DNA of 64,000 bases from UMGS75 sp964507405 (GCA_964507405.1 CAZDPJ010000003.1:28769-92768), one strand, 5' to 3'. Positions 55,063 through 63,859 are shown, counted from the first letter of the stretch. Notes: generated from the sequence alone by a model not told the origin. Program-made: numbers and translations.

Positions 55063-56403
55063 ATGTTAAAAAGAAAAATATATGATAAATTATTAAATTG
55101 GAAACACCAATCTAATGGCTCAACTGCTCTTTTAATAGATGGAGCTAGACGTGTAGGTAAAAGCTATATTGTAAAAAAGTTTGCGGAAAACGAATATAAA
55201 AGTTATATAATTATTGATTTTGGTATTGCTTCCTTAGATATCTTGAATTTATTCATTTATGATAGTTCAAATTTAGATTTATTTTTCGCAAAGCTTTCTT
55301 CTTATTACTCTACTCCATTATATAAGAGAGAATCAATTATTATTTTTGATGAAGTACAACAATTTCCAAGAGCAAGACAACTTATAAAATATTTAGTAAG
55401 TGATGGTAGATATGATTATATCGAAACAGGTTCTTTGATAAGATTAAAGAAAAATGTTGAAGATATCATAATTCCTTCTGAAGAGGAGCACCTCGAAATG
55501 TTTCCATTTGATTTTGAAGAATTCTTATGGGCTTTAGGTGATACTACTACTGTTCCTTTAATAAAAACTTGTTATGAAAATAAAGTGCCTGTAGGTGAAG
55601 TCTTACATCGTAAAATTATGAATGATTTTAGACAATATGTGTTAGTTGGAGGAATGCCACAATCAATCAATGCATATCTAATGAACAAAAATTTTGAAGA
55701 TAGTGATATTATTAAACGAAGGATTCTGCAACTATATCGAGATGATGTGAGTAAATTCGCAAAAGGATATGAACATAAAGTATTCTCAATTTTTGATAAT
55801 ATACCTTCACAATTATCAAAAAAAGAAAAGAAATTTAATATTTCATCAATCAATAAAAACGCAAGATTAAGAAATTATGAAGATTCCTTTATTTGGTTAA
55901 ATGAAGCAATGATCGTTAATTGTTGTTTTAATGCGACTGATCCTAATGTAGGACTTGCAATAAGTACAGACCATACTACACAGAAATGTTATATGGCAGA
56001 TACAGGTTTACTAGTAACTCAAACTTTTTTAGATACTTCTTTTACTGATAATGAACTATATAAAGCCATTTTATTTGATAAATTAAATCTAAATGAAGGA
56101 ATGATAATGGAAAATGTAGTTGCACAAATGTTAAGATGTAATGGTCATAAATTATATTTTTATTCTAGATGTGATAAAATAAATAGAGAAAATCACATGG
56201 AAATTGATTTTCTAATAACTAAAAACAAAAAGATTTCACCTATTGAGGTTAAATCATCTAATTATACAACCCATTCTTCATTGGATAAATTTAGATATAA
56301 ATTTTCATCAAAAATTGGAACAGCTTACATCTTATATTCTAAAGATTTAAAAGTAAAAGATAACATTATCCATTTACCATTTTATATGGCAATGTTTTTA
56401 TAA
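55063..56403 (+). CDS. AAA ATPase with DUF4143 domain
   Basis: 446 residues. Walker A GARRVGKSYI near residue 30, Walker B SIIIFDEVQQF near 110, ETGSLIRLK near 130; the C-terminal DUF4143 region has a nuclease-like pattern, MEIDFLITKNKKISPIEVKSS (D...ExK) near 390-410. Family function is unknown; many members are cargo of mobile or defence-rich regions. RBS AGAGGAG. It is read against the recombinases and against spoVD, so it has its own promoter. Perhaps helps element maintenance. Confidence 0.88.
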   Translation: MLKRKIYDKLLNWKHQSNGSTALLIDGARRVGKSYIVKKFAENEYKSYIIIDFGIASLDILNLFIYDSSNLDLFFAKLSSYYSTPLYKRESIIIFDEVQQFPRARQLIKYLVSDGRYDYIETGSLIRLKKNVEDIIIPSEEEHLEMFPFDFEEFLWALGDTTTVPLIKTCYENKVPVGEVLHRKIMNDFRQYVLVGGMPQSINAYLMNKNFEDSDIIKRRILQLYRDDVSKFAKGYEHKVFSIFDNIPSQLSKKEKKFNISSINKNARLRNYEDSFIWLNEAMIVNCCFNATDPNVGLAISTDHTTQKCYMADTGLLVTQTFLDTSFTDNELYKAILFDKLNLNEGMIMENVVAQMLRCNGHKLYFYSRCDKINRENHMEIDFLITKNKKISPIEVKSSNYTTHSSLDKFRYKFSSKIGTAYILYSKDLKVKDNIIHLPFYMAMFL

Positions 56404-56428
56404 AAAAGAATCATTTGATTCTTTTTTT
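56402..56428. terminator. terminator between ATPase gene and recombinase A2
   Basis: AAAGAATCA, TT, TGATTCTTT hairpin with a T run on the plus strand and A run on the other; serves both convergent genes. Confidence 0.8.
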
Positions 56429-57851
56429 ATTTATACATTATCTTAAGTGTAACTATTGAATCTTCATTTTTTAAAATAATTACTTTAGAAATAAATACTT
56501 TTAAAAAATCTAATTTTTTTGTATTATTTAAGTTTTCTATTAATTCTATTTTCTCTTTTACTAGAAGATGAAAAGATTCTTCATCAATATTTTTATTTTC
56601 AACTTCTATCATCCTTGCTTTTATAGCTAATACTTTGTTATTATATTCTTCTTTAGTAATGTTTTTAAAAATAAGTTTTTCATAAAGCTTTTTTAAATTA
56701 ATCATTAAATGATCTTTTTCAATATATTCTACTTGATTAAAAAATTTTAGATTATTTAATTTTACATAATTATTATTAATAAATTTAAATATATTTAATG
56801 TATCTTCATATAAAAACTTATGAATTAAATTTGCTTCTAATTGATTTGATAAATCATAAGAAATATATTTATTTTTAGATATTTTATATTTGTAAAAATA
56901 ACCATAACAGTCTAATAAAAAATTATTTAATTGTTGTTCCGCTTTTTTTGTTTTACTATATGTATTACTTTTTAATTTATGTTGTACTTTATTAAAATCA
57001 TCAATACTGATGATTGCCTCATGATGATTTTCAATAATTGTTGGATTTTTATTTCTAATTCTTTTAAATCCTTTTATATTTGTAGTTGATTTTATGTTTA
57101 CCGCAGCACCAATGTATTCCCTTGATTTTAATATCCGATAAATTGCATCTTTCTTCCAATTATATGGGTTGGTAATTTCATCTTGATAATATAATTTCGA
57201 CTTTAATTCATATTTTTTATGATATGATGGTGATGTATATTTTTCACTAATTAGTTTATTGATTATATCTTTAATTTTTTGTCCTTCTAAATACATCGAA
57301 AAGATTAATCTAACCGCACCAGACGCAACTTCATCAACAATATATTTATTATCAATGATTTGATAACCATATATTCCATCTACTCCAAATGACTTTTTAT
57401 GTTTAGTATTATCTATATAATTTATTCTTTTTTTTTTACAAATATTTGCGACAAAAGCATTCAAATAATTCTTTAATGGTAATGATAAATCATCAATTGA
57501 TATATTACTATCATAATTATCATTAACAGCTATTAGTCTAATATTATATTTATGAAAAAAATCTTCTATATAAAATGAAGTTTTAATAAAATTTCTTCCG
57601 ATTCTAGAAAAATCTTTGACGACAACAGTTGATATTTTAAGCTCAATGATATCTTTAATTAATCTTTTAAAACTAGGCCGCTCAAAGTTTGTCCCACTAT
57701 ATCCATCATCAAAATAAATATCATCATAAGTTAAATTATGTTCTACTAAATAATCTTTACAAATATTTATTTGATTATTAATGCTTAAGCTTACATTATC
57801 AATTCCATCTTCTTTTGATATTCTTGCATAAATTATTGTTTTTTTATTCAT
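56427..57851 (-). CDS. large serine recombinase A2, no zinc ribbon
   Basis: About 474 residues: IIYARISKEDG (Ser near residue 11), DDGYSGTNFERPSF, KDFSRIGRNFIKTSFYIEDFF, recombinase domain (GYQIIDNKYIVDEVASGAVRLIFSMYLEG). The position of the zinc ribbon holds LLDCYGYFYKYKI, without the cysteine pairs. The start at 57851 is chosen for RBS GGAGG, 11 bases after the A1 stop; the longer frame uses a TTG inside A1. Partner of A1 and counterpart of B2. Confidence 0.92.
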   Translation of the reverse strand: MNKKTIIYARISKEDGIDNVSLSINNQINICKDYLVEHNLTYDDIYFDDGYSGTNFERPSFKRLIKDIIELKISTVVVKDFSRIGRNFIKTSFYIEDFFHKYNIRLIAVNDNYDSNISIDDLSLPLKNYLNAFVANICKKKRINYIDNTKHKKSFGVDGIYGYQIIDNKYIVDEVASGAVRLIFSMYLEGQKIKDIINKLISEKYTSPSYHKKYELKSKLYYQDEITNPYNWKKDAIYRILKSREYIGAAVNIKSTTNIKGFKRIRNKNPTIIENHHEAIISIDDFNKVQHKLKSNTYSKTKKAEQQLNNFLLDCYGYFYKYKISKNKYISYDLSNQLEANLIHKFLYEDTLNIFKFINNNYVKLNNLKFFNQVEYIEKDHLMINLKKLYEKLIFKNITKEEYNNKVLAIKARMIEVENKNIDEESFHLLVKEKIELIENLNNTKKLDFLKVFISKVIILKNEDSIVTLKIMYK

Positions 57852-57861
57852 GTAAAGCCTC

Positions 57862-59448
57862 CTACAATGCAATTATATTTTTATACTTAATCTTTATAAA
57901 TAGATTGTTCTTATTTTTTCTGGATATATTAATAGATTCAAAAAAACAAGTTATTAAATTTCTAGATAATGGTATTTCATTTATTTTTTCTAATTTATTT
58001 AAAATGAAATTAATTTTATTATCATCATTAACTGAATTATTAACCTTTTCTTTATTTATTATTTCATTTAATTTTATTAAGTTCTCATTTAATTCATCTT
58101 TATATGATTTAGTTATATCGTCAATTAATTCAATTGGTAAATCATTTAATATGTTATTTTCCAATAACTTTTTAATCAAAGTTTCTAATTGAATATTTCT
58201 AATTATAATTAATTTTTTTTCATTATCTAATTCATTTTGTTTATCATAATATTCTTTCATTAGATAATGACTAAGATATTTTTTTATCCTTATTTCATTA
58301 TGTTTAAAACAATTAGATAAATTTAATAATTCATTTTTTAATATTAGTTCAATATGTTTTACCTTAATATTCACATGTTTATTACATGTAGACCTTCGAC
58401 ATGTATAATACTTATAAGAGTTATTACTATTTCTAACTAAACTAAGCATTTTACCACAATTATTACAAATACATAAATTATAAAAAGTATTATCATTTAA
58501 CGAAATTCTTGATTTTGACTTATTATTCTTTATATTATTAGCTTCTTCAAATATTTTTTTAGAAATAATTGCGGGAAAACGATTATTGAAAACATAAACA
58601 TCATCTAATTTAGTCATGATTCTTTTATGAGTTTTATATGATACAGTTTGTTTTTGTTTTAATTTAAGTGTACCTGTGTACTGAATATTTGATATAATTC
58701 TAGTTATAACTTTAGGATTCCAATCATACTTTTTATTTTCATCTGCTTCTATCCAATAGCTTGAATTATAATTATAATTTAAATAATTATAATATGCAGG
58801 AGTTGGAATTTTATCTACTGAAAATATTCTTTTTATTTCTTTAAGAGGTACTCCTTTAATATATAAATCAAATAATTTTCTTACAATATTACCAGATACT
58901 TCATCAATTATTCTTTCATTATTATTATCATGTTTGTATCCATACAAAGGTATTATATTTCCATTAGGTAACTTTCCCTTTTTCATTCTACTTTCATGAA
59001 CGGATTTTACTTTATTAGAAATATCCTTTAAATACCACTGGTTAATGATATTTTTAAAAGGTGTAAAATCATTATCACAATTATTAGAATCATAATTATC
59101 ATTTAAGGCAATATACCTCACCTTTTTACTTGGAAAATATTCTTCGGTATAATATCCTGTTTCAATATAATTTCTTCCTAGTCTTGATAAATCTTTAGTT
59201 AATAAAATATTTATATTTCCTTTTTCAATATCTGAAATTAGACTTTTCCACCCAGGTCGATTAAAATTACCACCTGAATATCCATCATCGACATATACTT
59301 TAAAGATATGCCAATTCATTTTTAAACAGTACTCACTTAATATTTCTTTTTGATGAATAATTGATGAAGATACTGTTGAATCACCATCTTCTCTAGATAG
59401 TCTACAATATATTGCGACATTTAATTTATTAGTTATTTTGTTATTCAA
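57862..59448 (-). CDS. large serine recombinase A1, with zinc ribbon
   Basis: 528 residues: AIYCRLSREDGD (Ser18), DDGYSGGNFNRPGW, KDLSRLGRNYIETGYYTEEYF, recombinase domain about 170-300, zinc ribbon CICNNCGKMLSLVRN... YTCRRSTC about 325-355, and a coiled-coil C-terminus. RBS GAGG upstream. A paralogue of B1 sharing long motifs (YIETGYYTEEYFPS, FKNIINQWYLKDIS) but clearly diverged, so the two elements were acquired independently or split long ago. Confidence 0.93.
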   Translation of the reverse strand: MNNKITNKLNVAIYCRLSREDGDSTVSSSIIHQKEILSEYCLKMNWHIFKVYVDDGYSGGNFNRPGWKSLISDIEKGNINILLTKDLSRLGRNYIETGYYTEEYFPSKKVRYIALNDNYDSNNCDNDFTPFKNIINQWYLKDISNKVKSVHESRMKKGKLPNGNIIPLYGYKHDNNNERIIDEVSGNIVRKLFDLYIKGVPLKEIKRIFSVDKIPTPAYYNYLNYNYNSSYWIEADENKKYDWNPKVITRIISNIQYTGTLKLKQKQTVSYKTHKRIMTKLDDVYVFNNRFPAIISKKIFEEANNIKNNKSKSRISLNDNTFYNLCICNNCGKMLSLVRNSNNSYKYYTCRRSTCNKHVNIKVKHIELILKNELLNLSNCFKHNEIRIKKYLSHYLMKEYYDKQNELDNEKKLIIIRNIQLETLIKKLLENNILNDLPIELIDDITKSYKDELNENLIKLNEIINKEKVNNSVNDDNKINFILNKLEKINEIPLSRNLITCFFESINISRKNKNNLFIKIKYKNIIAL

Positions 59449-59486
59449 AAAAACCTCCTCAAATTAAATAATAAATTAATTATTAT

Positions 59487-59636
59487 TTAATTATTACTTA
59501 TAAATTCAATAAAGTTATCAATAAAAGCTTTACTACTATTCTCAAATTCTCTTTCAATATTAATGGTTACACCATCAATAATATATTCTCTAGGTAAAAA
59601 TTCTAATATATTTTCAATTGTTAATTCTTTTTCCAT
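59487..59636 (-). CDS. 49-residue protein ahead of recombinase A1, possible directionality factor
   Basis: MEKELTIENILEFLPREYII then DGVTINIEREFENSSKAFID... The ATG at 59636 has RBS GGAAAGGA; the longer open frame overlaps spoVD and lacks an RBS. It starts 31 bases after the stop that ends the truncated spoVD frame and precedes A1. Soluble, acidic, no known domain. Same place and size as the small protein of element B. A role in controlling excision is inferred from position. Confidence 0.6.
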   Translation of the reverse strand: MEKELTIENILEFLPREYIIDGVTINIEREFENSSKAFIDNFIEFISNN

Positions 59637-59667
59637 TTTATATTCCTTTCCTATCATATATACATAA

Positions 59668-61101
59668 CTACTTTCCCGTCCCTTTTGCGACGACATATTC
59701 AAGTGATTCTGCAACTTTTTTTGAAGTTTCTTCACTTATTACTCTTCTAATTACTACTGGATTATTCTGATAGATTAACTTTTCATTCTGTCTAATTTCT
59801 TTTAGAATGTATGGTTTATGTAGGACTCCTCCATTTACAGCTGCACATGATGCATTAATTAATTGTAACATTGTAACCGCATTACCTTGTCCAAACGCTG
59901 AAGTGGCAAGTTCAACATTACCAATGTTATCGGGATTAAATAATATTCCACTACTTTCTCCGATTAAATCAATTCCCGTTTTACTACCAAATCCAAATTT
60001 AGTCATATAATCAAAAAACTTATCTTTTCCAAGTCTTAACCCAATTGTAACAAAACCTGGGTTACAAGAATTCTGTAAAACTTCTCTAAATGTTTCTTTT
60101 CCATGGCCTCCTGCTTTCCAGTCTTTTAGTCTCGTTCCATCAACGATTGCATAACCAGGATCATAAAATACTTCATCTAAACTAAATACATTTTCTTCAA
60201 GACCAGCCGCGAATGTACATATTTTAAATGTACTCCCTGGTTCATAGACTTTCCAAATAGGAATATTTCTATTATATAATTTGCTGTCATATGCTTGATA
60301 ATTACTTGGGTCATAAGTAGGAAGACACGCAGCTGCTAATACCTCACTTGTTTTAGGATTAATAACGAGTCCTGAAACTTCTTTCGCATTATAATTTTCA
60401 AATGCATTACTTAATACTCGTTCTAGTGATAATTGGATATTTAAGTCAATAGTTAAATAAATATCACTTCCATTATCAGCTTTATCATATAAACTAGTTA
60501 AATCGAATATATCATTACCATGAGCATCTGTAAATATTTGAAGAGCCCCCATTCCACCTTTTAAATAATCATCATACATCGCTTCAATCCCTGTAATTCC
60601 TTGGTTATCAATTCCCGTAATACCTAATACTTGTGAAAGGGTCGAACTATAAGGATAATATCTTGAAGAATCACCAACAACATAAATTCCTTTTAAATTT
60701 AATTTAGATATCATTATAGCTTTATTTATATCAATTTTTTGAGCTTCTGGTTTAATTATTTCTACTGAAACTTTTTTTATTAAATGATTTAAGATTTTCT
60801 CATTATCAACTTTTAAAATATTACTTATTAATTTTGCTGATCTTGCGGGATTATCAATTTGTTTAGGAATACATACTACGGTCGGGGTAATATAATTACC
60901 TACTATTAATTCACCATTTCGATCATAAATATTTCCTCTACCACCTCTTATTGGAGCACTCCTTGTCCATAGGTCAATTGCCTTTTGATAATAATCATTA
61001 CTTTTGATAATTTTTATATACGTTAATTTTGTTAAAATTGAAACTAAACCTATAAAAATTATAATAGTTACAATCATTAATCTATTTCTTTTTTTCTTCA
61101 A
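59668..61101 (-). CDS. spoVD: spoVD, 5' piece (membrane anchor to SxN motif)
   Basis: Class B penicillin-binding protein for spore cortex synthesis. 477 codons: membrane anchor (residues 8-29), dimerisation domain with RGNIYDRNGELI, transpeptidase with SxxK in EPGSTFK (Ser290) and SxN in NSCNPGF (Ser345-Asn347). The frame ends VVAKGTGK then TAG, just past the att core, so the KTG motif and PASTA domain are missing and the product should be inactive. TTG start with RBS AGGTGAT. The LKDWK...NSCNPGF block is SpoVD-like, but the first redox cysteine of Bacillus SpoVD is Asp327 here. Rejoining gives 629 residues. Confidence 0.93.
   Translation of the reverse strand: MKKKRNRLMIVTIIIFIGLVSILTKLTYIKIIKSNDYYQKAIDLWTRSAPIRGGRGNIYDRNGELIVGNYITPTVVCIPKQIDNPARSAKLISNILKVDNEKILNHLIKKVSVEIIKPEAQKIDINKAIMISKLNLKGIYVVGDSSRYYPYSSTLSQVLGITGIDNQGITGIEAMYDDYLKGGMGALQIFTDAHGNDIFDLTSLYDKADNGSDIYLTIDLNIQLSLERVLSNAFENYNAKEVSGLVINPKTSEVLAAACLPTYDPSNYQAYDSKLYNRNIPIWKVYEPGSTFKICTFAAGLEENVFSLDEVFYDPGYAIVDGTRLKDWKAGGHGKETFREVLQNSCNPGFVTIGLRLGKDKFFDYMTKFGFGSKTGIDLIGESSGILFNPDNIGNVELATSAFGQGNAVTMLQLINASCAAVNGGVLHKPYILKEIRQNEKLIYQNNPVVIRRVISEETSKKVAESLEYVVAKGTGK
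59673..59683 (-). repeat. element A att core, spoVD 5'-side copy
   Basis: TTCCCGTCCCT, identical to 54866-54876; in spoVD sense it encodes part of Lys-Gly-Thr-Gly. Confidence 0.9.
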
Positions 61102-61208
61102 TTATATCACCTAATAAAAGATATGAATTTTATACTTAAATAATGCTTTATTTAAGTGAAAATTAACATTTTGTAGTATAATATATGTATAAGAGAGGAT
61201 AATATTAT

Positions 61209-62087
61209 ATGTTATACACAATTGAAAATAAACTTATTAGATTAACTGTCAGCAATCATGGAGCAGAGATTAAAAGTTTAATCTTTAACAAGGAAGAACG
61301 AATGCATGATAGTAATCCAGCTTTCTGGAATCGTTCAGCACCACTTTTGTTTCCATGTATTGGAACAATTACAAATAAAGAAACAATAATAAATAATACA
61401 TCATATGCTTTAAGTAAACATGGATTTTTACGTGATCAAGATTTTGACCTTGTTTCAATTGACAATAATCAATTAACTTTAAAATTTCATAGTAATGAAA
61501 ATACATTACAAATGTATCCATTTACATTTGAAGTACTAGTTAAATATGAAATAAATGAAGATACTATGGTTAGCACGGTAACTATTAAAAACTTATCTCA
61601 TGAAACAATGCCGTTTAATTTTGGTCTACATCCTGCCTTCAAAACCCCTGTGAAAGCAGATGAAACTTTTGAAGACTATGAAATATGTGTTGAGTCTCTA
61701 AAATCACACCCAATATTAAAGGTTGAACTATCAAATGGTACAATCAATTTTGATAAAGTAGTAAGAACTATAAATTTCGATAATCCTCTTCCTCTTAATT
61801 ATGATGACTACCTAGGTGATGCCTTAGTATTTGATGATATCGATTTTGATACAATTACTTTACAAAATAAGGAACATACTCATGGTGTTTCCTTTAAATT
61901 TGAAGGATTCCCAATGCTTGGTATCTGGACTCCTTCTCCTAAACGTGCACCATTTATATGTTTAGAACCATGGATTGGTTGTGCAGATCCAACAAATCAT
62001 GATGGAATCTTTACACATAAAAAGCACATGCAATATTTAAATCAAGGTGAAGAAAGAGTTATAAATTACGAATGGAAATTCTTTTAA
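61209..62087 (+). CDS. aldose 1-epimerase family protein (LacX-like)
   Basis: 292 residues. Galactose-mutarotase-like beta-sandwich: NHGAEIKSLIFN near residue 17, NRSAPLLFPCIG near 42, ALSKHGFLRD with the expected histidine near 72, NFGLHPAFKTP near 136, and ICLEPWIGCADP with the catalytic-type glutamate near 257. The CLEPW pattern and length fit the LacX/hexose-6-phosphate mutarotase subgroup; the sugar is unknown. RBS GAGAGGAT and a TATAAT at 61177-61182 lie upstream. It is divergent from spoVD and separates it from rsmH. Confidence 0.87.
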   Translation: MLYTIENKLIRLTVSNHGAEIKSLIFNKEERMHDSNPAFWNRSAPLLFPCIGTITNKETIINNTSYALSKHGFLRDQDFDLVSIDNNQLTLKFHSNENTLQMYPFTFEVLVKYEINEDTMVSTVTIKNLSHETMPFNFGLHPAFKTPVKADETFEDYEICVESLKSHPILKVELSNGTINFDKVVRTINFDNPLPLNYDDYLGDALVFDDIDFDTITLQNKEHTHGVSFKFEGFPMLGIWTPSPKRAPFICLEPWIGCADPTNHDGIFTHKKHMQYLNQGEERVINYEWKFF

Positions 62088-62090
62088 AAT

Positions 62091-62144
62091 AAAAAGGTAT
62101 AAAAAAAACTAGTTTAATAAAACTGGTTTTTCTTTATACCTTTT
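62091..62144. terminator. bidirectional terminator between epimerase gene and rsmH
   Basis: AAAAAGGTATAAA and TTTATACCTTTT pair, enclosing a second small hairpin (ACTAGTTT/AAACTGGT). Confidence 0.85.
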
Positions 62145-62145
62145 A

Positions 62146-63072
62146 TTATTTAATTCTCTCTATTACTCTTAATTTAGCACTATGAGAACGACTATTTTCT
62201 AATAATTCTTCATCAGAAGGTAGAATTATTTTTGAATTAACAAGTTTATAATTTACTTCATATCCTTCAGGAATAAATGGTATTCCTTTTGGTAAATCAA
62301 GTGAAGTTGCTTTTTTAAATGTTTGTTTTACAATTCGATCTTCTAAAGAATGAAAGGTAATAACAACTAATCTACCTCCAATATTTAAACAATTTAAAGC
62401 ATCTTTTAAAGAACGTTCTAAATATTCTAATTCATGATTTACTTCTATTCTCAAAGCTTGAAATACTTGTTTAGCAGGATGACCTGGTTTTCGTAATTCT
62501 CTTGCTGGAAGACTTGATTTAATAATATCAACTAATTCAAATGTACTTGTTATAGGTTTAACTTGTCTATATTTTATTATTTTTTTAGCAATACTACTTG
62601 CATATTTTTCTTCACCATATTGATAAAATATTCTTATTAATTCATTTTCCGAATATGTATTTACGATAGTCTCAGCAGTAAGAATATCATCTTGATTCAT
62701 TCTCATATCAAGAGGTCCATCGAATCGATAACTAAAGCCTCTTTCAGGAATATCAAATTGAAAACTAGATACCCCTAAATCATAGATGATACCATCTAAT
62801 GACTTCTCTTCAAAATATTTATTTATATTTACAAAATTATCTTGATAAATAGTAAAATTATTTCCAATTTCTTTTAATCTTGTTGAAGATTTAGATATTG
62901 CGAAAGAATCTTGGTCAAAACCATATAAAAAGCCTAACGGAATTTTAGATAGTATTAAGGATGAGTGTCCACCTCCTCCTACAGTACAATCTAAATATTT
63001 TCCATCTTTTTTTATATTTAAATACTCTATTGATTCATTTAATAATACGGAATAATGTTTTAATTCTGCCAT
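62146..63072 (-). CDS. rsmH: 16S rRNA m4C1402 methyltransferase
   Basis: 308 residues, SAM-dependent: HYSVLLNESIEYLNIKKDGKYLDCTVGGGGHS near the N-terminus (SAM loop near residue 32), GIIYDLGVSSFQFD, ERGFSYRFDGPLDMRM, RKPGHPAKQVFQALRIEVNHEL and ITFHSLEDRIVKQTF. Usually the second gene of the dcw cluster, followed by ftsL and pbpB; here the next gene is convergent, so neither mraZ, ftsL nor a second PBP is linked. Confidence 0.96.
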   Translation of the reverse strand: MAELKHYSVLLNESIEYLNIKKDGKYLDCTVGGGGHSSLILSKIPLGFLYGFDQDSFAISKSSTRLKEIGNNFTIYQDNFVNINKYFEEKSLDGIIYDLGVSSFQFDIPERGFSYRFDGPLDMRMNQDDILTAETIVNTYSENELIRIFYQYGEEKYASSIAKKIIKYRQVKPITSTFELVDIIKSSLPARELRKPGHPAKQVFQALRIEVNHELEYLERSLKDALNCLNIGGRLVVITFHSLEDRIVKQTFKKATSLDLPKGIPFIPEGYEVNYKLVNSKIILPSDEELLENSRSHSAKLRVIERIK

Positions 63073-63170
63073 AATTTACCTTCTATAATTAAAGTTTGAA
63101 ATATTTTATATTTACATTATTATATTATATTTAGTAAAAAAAAGCAAATTTTTTATATAAATAGATTAAG

Positions 63171-63198
63171 AAAAAACGCATCCTGTGACGCGTTTTCT
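63171..63198 (-). terminator. terminator after rpmF
   Basis: Minus strand: AAACGCG, TCACAGGA loop, TGCGTTTT, T run. Confidence 0.8.
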
Positions 63199-63407
63199 TA
63201 CTTTTCTTCTTTGTTTTCTTTAACTTTGATTTCTATAACTTTTTGATCTTTGTTGTAATAACCACAAACTGGACATACACGATGGCTTAGTTTTAATTCA
63301 CCACAGTTAGGGCAAACTGACATACCAGGTACTTCAATTTTGTAGTGAGTACGACGTTTTAATTTACGAGTTTTAGAAACACGACGTTGTTGAGCTATTG
63401 CTCCCAT
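63198..63407 (-). CDS. rpmF: 50S ribosomal protein L32, zinc-ribbon form
   Basis: 69 residues: MGAIAQQRRVSKTRKLKRRTHYKI then CPNCGELKLSHRVCPVCG (C-x2-C...C-x2-C zinc site). Zinc-binding paralogue; zinc-free forms are not in this window. An acidic/basic C-terminal tail (VIEIKVKENKEEK) follows. Downstream of yceD, its usual partner. Confidence 0.95.
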   Translation of the reverse strand: MGAIAQQRRVSKTRKLKRRTHYKIEVPGMSVCPNCGELKLSHRVCPVCGYYNKDQKVIEIKVKENKEEK

Positions 63408-63421
63408 AATCTCACTCCTAT

Positions 63422-63859
63422 CTATTCTTCATCGTCAAAAGATTCATTTAAGTCTATTCCACGTTCTTTTAGAATTTCATACGCATCATCTCTTTTTACA
63501 GCAATTGGTTTATCAATAATGATATTAGACCATACCGCTATATCAAGATCTAGGGTATTAGATTCTATTAGAAATTCATCATCAGTAGGATCAGTACTAA
63601 ATATTTCATCATAATTATTAGTAAATGAATACTCAACTGGTTCTAATGTTAATGAACATTCTAAAATAAGCAAAGCTTCTACTGAATAGTTAATATGAAA
63701 AGTTCCATATTTAACATATGATACAACACCTTTAATATGAACGGGTTTTATCTCGATTATATCATTAACTGATTTAGCAAGTTCATCGAAATTTGCGACA
63801 TATTCAAATTCATAAGGTTTAGTTGTAAGCTTTTGTAATTGTTGAACAGACCACTTCAT
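63422..63859 (-). CDS. yceD: YceD/DUF177 protein
   Basis: About 145 residues. DUF177 proteins precede rpmF in most bacteria and are linked to 23S rRNA accumulation or ribosome assembly. Seen here: MKWSVQQLQKL, IKPVHIKGVVSYVKYGTFHINYSVEALLILECSLTLEPVEY and an acidic C-terminus. Start at 63859 with RBS AGGTGAT, after a good promoter. Mechanism unknown. Confidence 0.88.
   Translation of the reverse strand: MKWSVQQLQKLTTKPYEFEYVANFDELAKSVNDIIEIKPVHIKGVVSYVKYGTFHINYSVEALLILECSLTLEPVEYSFTNNYDEIFSTDPTDDEFLIESNTLDLDIAVWSNIIIDKPIAVKRDDAYEILKERGIDLNESFDDEE

Larger units (their letters stand above)
54866..59683 (-). mobile_element. element A: serine-recombinase element inside spoVD
   Basis: Bounded by 11-bp direct repeats (54866-54876, 59673-59683); the circle would be 4807 bp. 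It contains a 49-residue protein, two tandem serine recombinases and an AAA/DUF4143 ATPase on the other strand. Joining its ends makes an attP-like dyad: TATATACATAAC (59657-59668), 26-bp spacer with the core, GTTACGTATATA (54888-54899), 11 of 12 positions complementary. Excision gives an in-frame VAKGTGRGSYIEG junction. Relatedness to B is clear in the recombinases but the cores differ. Confidence 0.9.

Noticed and set aside
57852..57872. Longer recombinase A2 beginning at 57872
   Set aside because: It would use a TTG inside the previous gene and place the good GGAGG site within its own coding sequence.
59637..59735. Longer (82-residue) form of the small protein in element A
   Set aside because: The extra N-terminus is an off-frame reading of spoVD and crosses the att core; the ATG at 59636 has a proper RBS.
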